This document shows, one piece after another, positions 11,196-21,488 of a stretch of DNA of 64,000 nucleotides. This stretch comes from Rugamonas sp. Lineage in GTDB: Bacteria; Pseudomonadota; Gammaproteobacteria; Burkholderiales; Burkholderiaceae_D. The stretch is taken from NCBI RefSeq assembly GCF_025354735.1, contig NZ_JANXMI010000134.1, positions 62,001-126,000 of the forward strand. Direction: 5' to 3'. Positions within the stretch are counted from its first letter, which is position 1; each line of letters begins with the position of its first letter. The translations under genes and the position numbers were made by a program. The notes under the pieces were generated by a model. That model did not search any database, was not told the DNA's origin, and saw only the letters and a list, made by a program, of their open reading frames with translations.

Positions 11196-12248
11196 TCAGT
11201 GGGGATGGCGGTGATGGATGTCTGGGTAATGGACGTGGGCGTGCGTCTGTGGCGAATGCCTGTGTGGATGTGCGTGCGCTGACTTTCCATCCCACGGAAA
11301 GTCATGTTCATGCCGATGATGTTCGTCGTGAGAGTGCTGATGGGCGTGCTCCATTTCCTCGTGCGCGTGCTCGTGGCCATGGCTTTCAGTGAGATGCAGC
11401 CAAATGCCAGCGCCCATCAGAGCCGCAGCGAGCCAGAACCCAGCGGCCGGTGTCTCGCCCAGCAGCATCAATGAAACCACTGCTCCAACGAAGGGAGCCG
11501 CTGAAAAATACGCTCCAGTTCGGGCTGTCCCCAAATTCCGAAGGGCCAAAACAAACAACACCAAGCTGAGGCCATATCCACAGAATCCAACTATTCCCGC
11601 TAGCACGGCGGTCGTCAGCGAGGGCAAAGCGAGGCCGAGCGAGGCGCCGATGGTGAGATTCACTGCCCCGGCGACCAAACCTTTTGTCGCTGCGATTTGC
11701 ACGGCATCACTGGCCGACACCTTCCGAGTAAGGTTGTTGTCGATGCCCCAGCAGAGGCACGCACCAACGATTGCGAACGCGCCCCAAGGAAGTCCCGCAG
11801 CGGGTACTTGGTCCCATGTCAGTGCGATACCTCCCGCTACGATGAGCAGCATTCCGACAAATATGCGGCGGTCAAAGTTTTCCTTGAATACAAACCAGGC
11901 AAGGAGCGAGGTCAAGACTCCTTCCATATTCAGGAGCAAGGAAGCATACGAGGCTGGAGTCAAGGTTAGGCCAAGCATGAGGAGCGCGGGGCCGGCGACC
12001 CCGCCAAACAGCGTCGCTCCGGCCAACCATGGCACGTCACGGGACGTGATTCGGTCGCTGGACGCTTTCATGTCTTTCGCCGTCAGGGCACGAATTGCGA
12101 ACCAGATTGACAGCCCAATCCCACTGCCGAGATACAACAGACCAGCAAGCTCAAGTGGCGCGACTTGGCCGACCAGCAACTTGGCAAAGGGAGTGCTGGC
12201 ACCGAACGTGATGGCAGCTAGAAGCGCGTAGCTAACACCTTTCTTCAT
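11196..12248 (-). CDS. EamA/DMT-family transporter with extended His-rich C-terminal tail
   Basis: Two EamA-like halves, then SHGHEHAHEEMEHAHQHSHDEHHRHEHDF...HPHRHSPQTHAHVHYPDIHHRHPH. Confidence 0.8.
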   Translation of the reverse strand: MKKGVSYALLAAITFGASTPFAKLLVGQVAPLELAGLLYLGSGIGLSIWFAIRALTAKDMKASSDRITSRDVPWLAGATLFGGVAGPALLMLGLTLTPASYASLLLNMEGVLTSLLAWFVFKENFDRRIFVGMLLIVAGGIALTWDQVPAAGLPWGAFAIVGACLCWGIDNNLTRKVSASDAVQIAATKGLVAGAVNLTIGASLGLALPSLTTAVLAGIVGFCGYGLSLVLFVLALRNLGTARTGAYFSAAPFVGAVVSLMLLGETPAAGFWLAAALMGAGIWLHLTESHGHEHAHEEMEHAHQHSHDEHHRHEHDFPWDGKSAHAHPHRHSPQTHAHVHYPDIHHRHPH

Positions 12249-12368
12249 TTGAACTCTTTCGTTAGTCGAGACCGTGATTGTATCCCCAACGCGCGCCGCC
12301 GAATCGGCCGTTGCGGTAGCTTCTCCCTACGACTACTTCGTTGTATGGAACACGTACAGAGAGAAATT

Positions 12369-13001
12369 ATGAAAAATTACGTAATGGCAATTTCACTGGG
12401 ATGCTTAGTTTGTTCAACTGCGGTTTTTGCGCAAGAAAAAGCGGGGATGAAGCCCGGCGCGTCGATGCCGATGAGTTCCGCAAGCGGGGGCATGGAAGAT
12501 TCGAGCATGATGAGCTCAAAAGGCGCCTCACAGGCACCCTACGACCTGCAGTTCTTGGACACCATGGCAATGCATCACCAAAGCGCGGTGGATATGGCCA
12601 AATTGGCCGACGACCGTTCTGAGCAGGCTGAACTGAAAGCCATGGCAAAGAAGATGATATCTGACCAACAGGGCGAAATATCGCAATTGAAGGCATGGCG
12701 GGACCAGTGGTATTCGGGTAAGAGCCCGGCAATGAACATGGAAATGCCTGGCATGATGGGTTCCATGAAGGGCATGTCGATGGCTAAACTCGCAGCAAGC
12801 AAGGGCAAGGAGTTTGACGCGATGTTTTTGGACATGATGATTAAACACCATGCCGGCGCCGTCAAAATGGCGAAATCGGCGGAAACGAAAGCTCAGCACC
12901 AAGAGGTAAAGGACATGGCAAAAAAGATGGTATCGGCCCAGCAGGATGAAATCGCGCAGATGAAGAAATGGAAGGCTCAGTGGAAGCTTGCTGTCAGCTG
13001 A
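12369..13001 (+). CDS. DUF305-family periplasmic Met/His-rich protein
   Basis: Two DUF305-like repeats (FLDTMAMHHQSAVDMAKLA; FLDMMIKHHAGAVKMAKSA). Start at MKNYVMAIS. Confidence 0.82.
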   Translation: MKNYVMAISLGCLVCSTAVFAQEKAGMKPGASMPMSSASGGMEDSSMMSSKGASQAPYDLQFLDTMAMHHQSAVDMAKLADDRSEQAELKAMAKKMISDQQGEISQLKAWRDQWYSGKSPAMNMEMPGMMGSMKGMSMAKLAASKGKEFDAMFLDMMIKHHAGAVKMAKSAETKAQHQEVKDMAKKMVSAQQDEIAQMKKWKAQWKLAVS

Positions 13002-13043
13002 GGCGCTGCTTAAAGCCCGTCGATATGTTGTCGGAGATGTCAA

Positions 13044-13472
13044 TCACTTGGATTTACGGGACGACCAGTGGATGTGAACGATGACCCACTTCTCACCCTG
13101 CTTTTCGAGAAGTGCGGTTTCCGTCCCGAATAGGTGAACATTGCTGCCCTTGTACTTTCCTGTCGTTTCAGTCTCTTGCATTACTACTGCGAGTTTGCCG
13201 TCGATGCGTTCGCTTTGCTTGAGCACCTTATTCTTCGTGAATTTCGCGAACTCGACATCGGACTTGAGATGGTGGCCGGTGTACTCTTCGCGGGAGCGTT
13301 CGACATAGCCCGATTCGTAAATTTGAATTTCGGGGCTCAGCAGTTCACTCGCTTGCCCAGATTTTCCAGCGGCGAGCGCCTCATGGAACTCTGCTAGCGT
13401 CTCCGATGGAGTTGCTGCGAAAAGAGGCGCGCTGACGGCCGACAAGACGAGTAGGGAAATTGGCAGGCGCAT
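13044..13472 (-). CDS. SnoaL/DUF4440-like exported protein
   Basis: Signal peptide, ETLAEFHEALAAGKSGQASELLSPEIQIYESGYVE...HIHWSSR. Confidence 0.65.
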   Translation of the reverse strand: MRLPISLLVLSAVSAPLFAATPSETLAEFHEALAAGKSGQASELLSPEIQIYESGYVERSREEYTGHHLKSDVEFAKFTKNKVLKQSERIDGKLAVVMQETETTGKYKGSNVHLFGTETALLEKQGEKWVIVHIHWSSRKSK

Positions 13473-13579
13473 CACGTCTCCAGAAATTGTTGTTGAAATA
13501 TTGAGTCTGTGCAATTTAAGCGGTGATGAGTACTTCCTGCAAGGTCAATGCGCAACTTGTTGCTGCCTGGCGAATTCGC

Positions 13580-13610
13580 TTGACCTTCCTCCCGTGGGAA
13601 GGTGTAGGCT
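13580..13610 (+). promoter_or_regulatory. CueR/MerR-type copper promoter: ttgacc - 19 bp - taggct with dyad accttcc-tcccgtg-ggaaggt
   Basis: Dyad at 13583-13603 spans the 19-bp spacer, the hallmark of MerR-family promoters; upstream of the copper operon. Confidence 0.75.
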
Positions 13611-13658
13611 AATCAAACTTGGCTTTCTTCGAACGTCTAAGGTACTATTTCAAGGCTC

Positions 13659-14081
13659 ATGAACATATTTGTCCGTTACCTGCTCTGGATTCTGATTGCA
13701 GCCCTCCCGTTGCAAGGGGGAGCCGTTGCTTTCATGTCGTGCGGTTCGGGTTCTGGACAAACTCAATCGTCGTCGCATCACGAGGACGAGAATGCCACCG
13801 ATGTCCACGCTGACACTCATCACGAGGACGAAACCGCCATTGCGGTCCACCTTGACGCTCATCACGAGCATTGCGACGACGGTGATTCTGTCCACGCGGG
13901 CAGTCCGCATGGAAAATGTAGCCATTGCGCGAGCTGCTGTATCGGTGCCGCTGCGCCCCCAGCCATCCCTTCTGAAGTGTTTCCGACTAACTTCACCACG
14001 TTCGCCACTGCAGCAGTCGAACCTTCGATGACTGCTTACATACCCGCCACTCTCGAGCGTCCGCCTCGTCGCCACTCCTAA
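13659..14081 (+). CDS. CopL-like Cys/His-rich exported protein
   Basis: HHEDEN..HADTHHEDE..HLDAHHEHCDD and CSHCASCC; first gene behind the CueR-type promoter. Confidence 0.5.
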   Translation: MNIFVRYLLWILIAALPLQGGAVAFMSCGSGSGQTQSSSHHEDENATDVHADTHHEDETAIAVHLDAHHEHCDDGDSVHAGSPHGKCSHCASCCIGAAAPPAIPSEVFPTNFTTFATAAVEPSMTAYIPATLERPPRRHS

Positions 14082-14161
14082 ATATCACTGAACTAGCGGT
14101 CTAGCGACCGCAACACCTTGGGCAAATTCGCCTAGGTGCCAGTACATTTTTTAGGACAATC

Positions 14162-14506
14162 ATGAACCGCTTTCGTCTACTGCTTCTGGCAGTGGCTGGC
14201 GCGCCTATGGTCATCTATGCACAGCCCGTTCGTGTATCGACGGCTGTGACAGATGCCAGCGCCGCAGTGCCGCCGCCAAAATATCAATCTGCTTTCGCGG
14301 ATTACAAGCCTTCCGTCGACTCTCCGGTGTCGCCCGACAAATTATGGATTCAGGCAAATCAAGAGGTTTCTGGTGAGCCTGAGCACGGCGCGCATGGAGG
14401 TTCTTCCATGCAGATGACACCTACGCCGTCGGACTCGGCTAAGCCGGCTTCAGCCCCCGTTGTTGACCCGCACAAAGGGCACGACATGAAAAAGAAAGGT
14501 CAATAA
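14162..14506 (+). CDS. Small exported copper-operon protein, unknown
   Basis: Signal peptide, His/Met-rich C-terminus, translationally coupled to the TolC-family gene. Confidence 0.55.
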   Translation: MNRFRLLLLAVAGAPMVIYAQPVRVSTAVTDASAAVPPPKYQSAFADYKPSVDSPVSPDKLWIQANQEVSGEPEHGAHGGSSMQMTPTPSDSAKPASAPVVDPHKGHDMKKKGQ

Positions 14507-15879
14507 TGTCCCGACTTCAAATGCCAAAGGCTGCGCGAGTTGCGGTCGGCCTCTCTGCCATTTTCCTTGCCGGATGCTCGACTCTGTCGGCCGACGGCGG
14601 GCTAAATGACGTCTCGTCCCTCACCCAAAGCCGAATCGGCCAAACGGCGAACTTCAAGAAGGATAGCGGCGACAAAAGTGCTGAAGTTCAGGCGTTGCTG
14701 GACAAGCCTCTGACCGCTGAATCGGCAGTCCAAATTGCGTTACTCAATAACTCAGCCTTGAAAGCATCATTTGCCGAGTTGGGCGTTGCTGAAGCCGACT
14801 TCGTCCAGGCGGGCCGTATGCGCAATCCCAGCTTTAGCTTCGGCCGTGTCAAAGGTGGCGGCGATGCGGAAATCGACCGCAGTGTTATGTTCGACATCGC
14901 GGGATTGCTGACCCTGCCTACCCGCAAACGCATTGAGCAGGGACGCTTTGAGCAAGCGAAACTGCAGGCTGCCTCGCAAGCCACTCAGCTGGCGGCCGAC
15001 ACGCGCCGTGCGTATTTCATGGCAGTCGCAGCGGCCCAGTCTGCAGCCTTCGCTGAGCAAGTCCGCGGTGCCGCTGAGGCTTCCTCACAGCTGGCCGAAA
15101 GCATGGCCAAGGTGGGTAACTGGAGCAAGCTCGACCAAGCTCGAGAGAGGGCCTTTTACCAGGACGCAGTGACGCAGTTGGCAAGGACAAAGCACGAAGC
15201 AATCGCCAGTAGGGAACAGCTCATTCGACTGCTGGGCCTCTGGGGCGCGCAGCAAAATTTCTCATTGCCCGACCGATTGCCTGACTTGCCTTCTCAACCC
15301 AAGGAGATAAACGATGCTGAAGCACAGGCGCTGTCGCAGCGGTTGGATGTTCTTGCAGCACGACGGGACACTGAGGCAACAGCATCGGCGCTGGGTCTGA
15401 CAAAGGCGACGGCGTTTATCAATGTCTTCGATACCGGCTATGCAAACAAGAGTACCACCGGCCTACCGCGCGAGAACGGGTACCAGGTGTCTCTTGAACT
15501 GCCTATTTTCGATTGGGGTGGTGCCAAGGTAGCTCGCGCAGAGGCGCAGTACATGCAGTCCGTACACCGGACCACTGATGTCGCAGTTCGGGCTCGTTCG
15601 GAAGTTCGGGAAGCCTACTCCTCTTACCGCACCACCTACGACATCGCGCGCCACTATCGTGATGACGTCGTCCCTTTGCGCAAGAAGATTTCCGACGAGG
15701 TTCTCCTTCGCTACAACGGGATGCTCGCTAGCGTATTCGAGCTACTGGCCGACTCGCGCGAGCAGCTCATGAGTGTGAATACCGCTATTGAAACTCAACG
15801 CGATTTTTGGATAGCTGAGACCAAACTGAAATCCGCCATCAGCGGTGGAAGCAATAACGATACAAGGACCATGCCATGA
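14506..15879 (+). CDS. TolC-family outer membrane lipoprotein
   Basis: Lipobox FLAGCSTL; TolC-like repeats; inside copper operon. Confidence 0.82.
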   Translation: MSRLQMPKAARVAVGLSAIFLAGCSTLSADGGLNDVSSLTQSRIGQTANFKKDSGDKSAEVQALLDKPLTAESAVQIALLNNSALKASFAELGVAEADFVQAGRMRNPSFSFGRVKGGGDAEIDRSVMFDIAGLLTLPTRKRIEQGRFEQAKLQAASQATQLAADTRRAYFMAVAAAQSAAFAEQVRGAAEASSQLAESMAKVGNWSKLDQARERAFYQDAVTQLARTKHEAIASREQLIRLLGLWGAQQNFSLPDRLPDLPSQPKEINDAEAQALSQRLDVLAARRDTEATASALGLTKATAFINVFDTGYANKSTTGLPRENGYQVSLELPIFDWGGAKVARAEAQYMQSVHRTTDVAVRARSEVREAYSSYRTTYDIARHYRDDVVPLRKKISDEVLLRYNGMLASVFELLADSREQLMSVNTAIETQRDFWIAETKLKSAISGGSNNDTRTMP

Positions 15880-17267
15880 TTTCACGTAGAGATTTTTTCA
15901 AAGGCGCTGGCGCGGTCGCAGTAAGCGCAGCAGCGGTCAGCAAGGCTGGAGCAGCATCGCTGCCGGAGGCGATGTTGATGAACAACGCGAATACACAGGT
16001 GCCGCCGCTGCCGCCGAATGGGCGACCATTTAATCCGGTGGTGACACTCAACGGCTGGTCGCTTCCATGGCGTATGAACAGTGGCGTAAAGGAGTTCCAC
16101 CTGGTAGCCGAGCCAGTGGTTCGCGAACTTGCACCTGGCATGAAGGCCAATCTTTGGGGCTACAACGGCCAGTCGCCAGGGCCGACCATCGAAGTGGTGG
16201 AAGGCGACCGCGTCCGCATATTCGTCACAAACAAACTACCAGAGCACACAAGTGTGCATTGGCATGGCCAACGCCTACCCAACGGAATGGACGGCGTTAC
16301 CGGTCTTACGCAACCTGGCATCGCTCCAGGTAAAACCTTTGTGTACGAGTTCGTTGCGAAGCGCCCAGGTACGTTCATGTACCACCCACACGCTGACGAG
16401 ATGGCGCAGATGGCAATGGGAATGATGGGCTTTTGGGTAACGCACCCGAAGGACCCGTCGCTCCACGCGGTCGACCGTGATTTCGTCTTCCTGTTGAACG
16501 CGTATGACGTCGCCCCTGGCAGCTATACGCCGAAAATCAACACGATGCTGGACTTCAATCTGTGGACCTTCAACAGTCGGGTCTTCCCAGGTATCGACTC
16601 GATGCCCGTACGCCAAGGTGACAAGGTGCGCATCCGCGTCGGCAACCTGACAATGACGAACCACCCGATTCATGTGCACGGTCACGAGTTCTTCGTCACC
16701 GGCACTGATGGCGGATGGACGCCACCCGCATCTCGTTGGCCAGAGGTGACCACCGACATTGCGGTCGGCCAGATGCGCGCCATCGAATTTGTCGCTACTG
16801 ACTTAGGCGATTGGGCCTTCCACTGCCACAAGTCCCATCACACGATGAACGCGATGGGACACGATGTTCCAACAATGATAGGCGTGGACCAGCGAGGCGT
16901 GGCAGAAAAGATTAACAAGATTGTGCCGGATTATATGAGCATGGGGGACAAAGGCGGTTCGATGGGAGGAATGGAAATGCCGATACCCGAGAACACCTTG
17001 CCGATGATGTCGGGGGATGGCCCCTTTGGCGGCGTTGAAATGGGCGGCATGTTCACCGTGCTAAAGGTTCGCAAGGACCAAAAGCGCGGCGACTATTCGG
17101 ACCCTGGCTGGTACAAGCATCCAGCTGGCACTTTGGCGTACGAGTGGACAGGCAATTTGCCTGAGCCTGAACGCAGCACGAGCGCCGGCGGTCAATCGAT
17201 GCCAGCAATGAATATGCCAAACGTCGAGATGACGGTTCGAAAACCGTCCGGACATGGCGAGCACTAA
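15876..17267 (+). CDS. copA: Multicopper oxidase, copper resistance type
   Basis: TAT signal SRRDFFKG; copper motifs HWHGQR, HPHADEMAQ, HPIHVHGHEF, HCHKSHHTMNAMGH. Confidence 0.88.
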   Translation: MISRRDFFKGAGAVAVSAAAVSKAGAASLPEAMLMNNANTQVPPLPPNGRPFNPVVTLNGWSLPWRMNSGVKEFHLVAEPVVRELAPGMKANLWGYNGQSPGPTIEVVEGDRVRIFVTNKLPEHTSVHWHGQRLPNGMDGVTGLTQPGIAPGKTFVYEFVAKRPGTFMYHPHADEMAQMAMGMMGFWVTHPKDPSLHAVDRDFVFLLNAYDVAPGSYTPKINTMLDFNLWTFNSRVFPGIDSMPVRQGDKVRIRVGNLTMTNHPIHVHGHEFFVTGTDGGWTPPASRWPEVTTDIAVGQMRAIEFVATDLGDWAFHCHKSHHTMNAMGHDVPTMIGVDQRGVAEKINKIVPDYMSMGDKGGSMGGMEMPIPENTLPMMSGDGPFGGVEMGGMFTVLKVRKDQKRGDYSDPGWYKHPAGTLAYEWTGNLPEPERSTSAGGQSMPAMNMPNVEMTVRKPSGHGEH

Positions 17268-17295
17268 TTTTCTATTTCATCTGAGAGGAAGCATC

Positions 17296-17625
17296 ATGAA
17301 ACATCTGCAAAAAGTTATCTTCGCCGTCTCCATCGGTTTCTCGTTCGCCGCTGTGGGGCCCATCGCCTACGCACAGGAGGCGTCTGCTTCTGTCAATCAA
17401 GCAGCAATGAGCGAAGGCGAAATCAAGAAGGTCGACAAGGACGCCGGCAAACTCACCATCAAACATGGTGAATTGAAAAACTTGGGTATGCCCGGGATGA
17501 CGATGGCGTTCAAAGTTCAAGACCCTGCCATGCTCGATAAAGTAAAGCAGGGAGATAAAGTTCGCTTCGTGGCGGACAAAGTCGGTGGCGCGCTTACGGT
17601 CACATCAATCGAAGCAGCAAAGTAA
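17296..17625 (+). CDS. CusF-like periplasmic copper-binding protein
   Basis: GEIKKVDKDAGKLTIKHGELKNLGMPGMTMAFKVQD. Confidence 0.85.
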   Translation: MKHLQKVIFAVSIGFSFAAVGPIAYAQEASASVNQAAMSEGEIKKVDKDAGKLTIKHGELKNLGMPGMTMAFKVQDPAMLDKVKQGDKVRFVADKVGGALTVTSIEAAK

Positions 17626-17647
17626 TTTCAACAAGGAGAACTGAAAA

Positions 17648-18016
17648 ATGAAAGCACTGCACAACGTAATTTTCGCGACCGCCGTGGTTGCTGCGACGCT
17701 GGCTAGCCCTTTTGCTTCGGCACACGCAACACTGAAAAGTTCGAATCCAGAAGCTGGCGCCACGCTGGCTGCGGCGCCGAAGGAGATATCGCTGACTTTT
17801 AACGAGAAGATTGAAGAGGCATTTAGCACCATTACTTTGGCAGATAGTCAGGGTAAGGAAGTCGCTGCGGAGAAGGCGAAAGTTGACGCTGCTGACCCAG
17901 CTGTTTTGCGCCTTGTAGCCCCAGTGCTATCGCCTGGCTCATACACCGTCACATGGGCCGTTGCCGGACACGATGGTCACCGCCGCAAGGGTGACTTTAA
18001 ATTTACGGTGAAATAA
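17648..18016 (+). CDS. copC: Copper resistance protein CopC
   Basis: HATLKSSNPEAGATLAAAPKEISLTFNEKIE...VAGHDGHRRKGDFKFTV. Confidence 0.9.
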   Translation: MKALHNVIFATAVVAATLASPFASAHATLKSSNPEAGATLAAAPKEISLTFNEKIEEAFSTITLADSQGKEVAAEKAKVDAADPAVLRLVAPVLSPGSYTVTWAVAGHDGHRRKGDFKFTVK

Positions 18017-18916
18017 ATGGATGCAGTCTCGTTGCTACAGATAGGCTCGGCATTTTTGCTTAACGTCAGCTTTGCCTGGCTTGTCGGGTCGTGGTTCGCA
18101 CGCTACTGGATACAGTCCAATGGCACTGACCGTGACGAATGTGAGCCGGCGCTTCGAAAGCTCGACTTACTAGCTTCGGGACTGGGTGCGGTTTGTAGCG
18201 CGGTAGCGCTGCTGGCCGCAACTGCGGTTATGGGTGGGGTTGGCCTCCGCGAGGCTTGCCCGATGTTCTGGATGATGGTATCTAGTACGGACTATGGGCA
18301 CGCGGGCTCCATCGCCACCTTGGCAATGATTGTCGTGTTTAGCGTTCGGTCACTTGGAAGTGTTAGTCACGTCAGCGACCTTGTAGTGGCGATGACCTTA
18401 ACCGCATTCGCGGTGACTCGCGCATCTATGGGACATGCTGGCGAAGAAGGCTTTTGGACGCTAACACTCGCAGCCGAGGCCGTGCATTTTTCTGCCATTG
18501 GACTCTGGACTGGTGCGGTTCTGGTTTCGGCTTGGTTCACGTTGAATAAGGCGCGGGTTGCCACCTTTGAAATTGGTGCCTCCGACCGATACCTGGACCT
18601 GATGTCGCGAGCCGCGATGGTCGCGGTCATTGCAATTGCGGCCACTGGCATCTTCAGCGCTTGGCACAGAGTAGGCACTTCGGACAATCTATTTCATACC
18701 TCCTTTGGCGTGACCTTGCTCGTAAAAGTAGCCCTGGTTTTGGCTGCCGTTGCCGTGGGTGGTTATAACAAATTCATCGGCTTGCCTACCGCAAGTCGGT
18801 CTCATAGCGGCGTTAGGCTGGTTCGTGCGGCACTTCAGTTTGAGAGCGTTCTTTTGCTTGGTGCCCTTCTTGCGGCGGCGATTTTGACTTCTCAACAGCC
18901 ACCGTCAGCGATGTAG
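18017..18916 (+). CDS. copD: Copper resistance membrane protein CopD
   Basis: Directly follows copC; multi-TM with GHAGEEGFWTL..AVHFSAIGLWTGAVLVSAW. Confidence 0.85.
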   Translation: MDAVSLLQIGSAFLLNVSFAWLVGSWFARYWIQSNGTDRDECEPALRKLDLLASGLGAVCSAVALLAATAVMGGVGLREACPMFWMMVSSTDYGHAGSIATLAMIVVFSVRSLGSVSHVSDLVVAMTLTAFAVTRASMGHAGEEGFWTLTLAAEAVHFSAIGLWTGAVLVSAWFTLNKARVATFEIGASDRYLDLMSRAAMVAVIAIAATGIFSAWHRVGTSDNLFHTSFGVTLLVKVALVLAAVAVGGYNKFIGLPTASRSHSGVRLVRAALQFESVLLLGALLAAAILTSQQPPSAM

Positions 18917-19058
18917 CGAAAGTTCAGCATCCAGATTGAGGGTGCAGGTTGCGGCGGGTCCCGCACATGTCTGCTGCTGAGCAAGCGGCGCGCTGCTGTA
19001 GGCAGGTAGTGTTTAAGATACAGATACGGTTGGGTTCACAATCTCTGACGGAGGCTAC

Positions 19059-21488
19059 ATGAGCGGTAACGAGACAGGGCAGCACGAGCACGGCCATAGG
19101 CATGCCGCCATTGATGTTACCGGCGCAACCGGCCCGGCGTCGACTGTCGACAAGCCATTCACCGACCCTGTCTGTGGCATGAAGGTAGGTGCGGATAGAG
19201 AACGAGAAATTTCGTACAAGCAGGTGGTCTATCATTTTTGCAGCGCGAAGTGTATGGCAAGGTTCAACACCACTCCTGAGGCCTTTCTCACCAAAGAAAA
19301 TGCCGAAAGACCGACGGCTGCGCCAGCGCAAGACGGAGCCGTTTACACGTGTCCGATGCATCCAGAGATTCGGCAGCCCACACCTGGTAGCTGTCCGATT
19401 TGCGGAATGGCGCTCGAACCAGTCATGCCTAGCCTGGACGATGAGGAAAATCCTGAACTCGTTGATTTTCGCCACCGGTTTTGGTGGACCCTCCCGCTTA
19501 CCGCACTCGTATTCGCCTTAGCGATGTTCGGCCACATGATTTTTCAGGGCGGATTGGCTGGCCAGAACTGGATTGAATTTGCGTTGAGCACGCCGGTGGT
19601 ACTTTGGGCGGGTTGGCCGTTCTTCGAACGATGGGCGCAGTCGCTGGTTCGTATGAGCCCCAACATGTGGACACTAATAGGCACGGGGGTAATCGCTGCT
19701 TACGGATACAGCGTACTCGCAACGCTTGCTCCCGGGCTGTTTCCGCCAACCTTCGCTGCTCACGGTAGCATTGACGTCTACTTTGAGGCCGCTGCCGTCA
19801 TAGTTTCGCTAACCCTCTTGGGGCAGATACTTGAGTTGCGCGCGCGCTCCCAGACATCCGCGGCCATCAAGTCGCTGCTCGGGCTTTCGCCGAAGAACGC
19901 ACGCCGTATTCGCGAGGACGGCACTGAAGAAGATATTCCGCTCACTGACGTGCATGTTGGCGATGCGCTACGCGTCCGTCCAGGTGAGAAAGTTCCAGTT
20001 GACGGCGTTGTCGCCGAAGGCGAGAGCTCGCTGGACGAATCGATGCTGACTGGCGAACCGTTGCCGGTTACTAAGCGTGCCGGCGACCGGTTGATTGGTG
20101 CGACCATCAATACGAGCGGCAGTCTTATCATGCGCGCCGAGAAAATCGGCAGCGACACCATGTTGTCGCAAATCGTGCAGATGGTCGCGCAGGCACAACG
20201 CTCGCGTGCGCCAATGCAGCGCTTGGCCGACAGCGTCGCTGGCTACTTTGTAGCCGTGGTGGTGGTCATAGCGTTGCTCACGTTTGTCGTTTGGGGTGTG
20301 TATGGCCCAGAGCCAAGCTGGGTATTCGGTTTCGTCAATGCTGTTGCTGTGCTCATCATCGCTTGTCCATGTGCGTTGGGATTAGCCACTCCTATGTCAA
20401 TTATGGCCGCCACTGGACGTGCGGCAACTATGGGCGTCCTGTTCCGCGACGCCGCTGCGATTGAAGACTTGAAGAAAGTCGATACGCTTATTGTCGATAA
20501 AACGGGGACGCTCACGGAAGGTAAGCCATCCTTTAATAGCGTGGTGGCAGCTGAGGGTTTCAAAGACGAGGATGTCTTGCAGATTGCCGCTAGCATTGAC
20601 CAAGGTAGTGAGCACCCATTGGCGCACGCCATCGTCAGCGAGGCGCACAAGAGGAAGTTGGTATTGACCAAACCCGACTCCTTCGAATCTGCCAGCGGAA
20701 TCGGCGTTCGTGGAGCTCTGAGCGGCGAAAAAATCGCTCTCGGAAATACCGCTCTCATGGACGCTGAGGGCGTTGATTGGAAGCCGCTTGCGGATGCGGC
20801 CGAGAGCCTGCGAGCAGATGGGGCGAGCGTCATGTACCTCGCCTCTCAAAGTCGCTTGGTTGGCCTGATAGCGGTGTCTGACCCCATCAAGGCAAGCACC
20901 CAAGAGGCCTTGCAGGGTCTCCGCGCTGATGGCCTCAACGTCATCATGGCTACTGGTGACGGCGTGACGACTGCGAAAGCGATTGCCGCTAAACTAGGTA
21001 TCGAGGAGTATTATGGCGAGGTCAAACCTCAGGAAAAACTTGCCTTGGTTGAAAAGCTGCAGAAACTGGGCAAGATTGTAGCAATGGCCGGTGACGGTAT
21101 TAACGACGCCCCCGCGCTGGCCAAGGCCAACGTGGGCATAGCTATGGGTACTGGAACGGACGTCGCCATCAATAGCGCGCACATTACCTTGGTCAAGGGT
21201 GACCTTCGTGGGATAGCGCAGGCGCGGTTAATTTCTGTCGATACCGTCCGCAACATGTGGCAGAACCTGGGCTTCGCGTTTGTCTATAACGCGCTCGGGA
21301 TTCCCTTGGCCGCAGGCGTGCTGTATCCGTTCACAGGCCAGCTACTCTCGCCAATGATAGCTGCACTGGCCATGAGCTTGAGCTCCGTCTCAGTTATTAC
21401 AAACGCGCTTCGGTTGCGTGGACACGTCAAGGTATCGAAGCCCGACTACGAGCTCGACGCAGCAGCACAGAAAGCTGAAAATGGTTGA
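19059..21488 (+). CDS. Copper-translocating P1B-type ATPase with N-terminal YHS and metal-binding (CPMHPEI) segments
   Basis: [33 protein letters not shown] motif (IACPCALG), [19 protein letters not shown]. Confidence 0.93.
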   Translation: MSGNETGQHEHGHRHAAIDVTGATGPASTVDKPFTDPVCGMKVGADREREISYKQVVYHFCSAKCMARFNTTPEAFLTKENAERPTAAPAQDGAVYTCPMHPEIRQPTPGSCPICGMALEPVMPSLDDEENPELVDFRHRFWWTLPLTALVFALAMFGHMIFQGGLAGQNWIEFALSTPVVLWAGWPFFERWAQSLVRMSPNMWTLIGTGVIAAYGYSVLATLAPGLFPPTFAAHGSIDVYFEAAAVIVSLTLLGQILELRARSQTSAAIKSLLGLSPKNARRIREDGTEEDIPLTDVHVGDALRVRPGEKVPVDGVVAEGESSLDESMLTGEPLPVTKRAGDRLIGATINTSGSLIMRAEKIGSDTMLSQIVQMVAQAQRSRAPMQRLADSVAGYFVAVVVVIALLTFVVWGVYGPEPSWVFGFVNAVAVLIIACPCALGLATPMSIMAATGRAATMGVLFRDAAAIEDLKKVDTLIVDKTGTLTEGKPSFNSVVAAEGFKDEDVLQIAASIDQGSEHPLAHAIVSEAHKRKLVLTKPDSFESASGIGVRGALSGEKIALGNTALMDAEGVDWKPLADAAESLRADGASVMYLASQSRLVGLIAVSDPIKASTQEALQGLRADGLNVIMATGDGVTTAKAIAAKLGIEEYYGEVKPQEKLALVEKLQKLGKIVAMAGDGINDAPALAKANVGIAMGTGTDVAINSAHITLVKGDLRGIAQARLISVDTVRNMWQNLGFAFVYNALGIPLAAGVLYPFTGQLLSPMIAALAMSLSSVSVITNALRLRGHVKVSKPDYELDAAAQKAENG

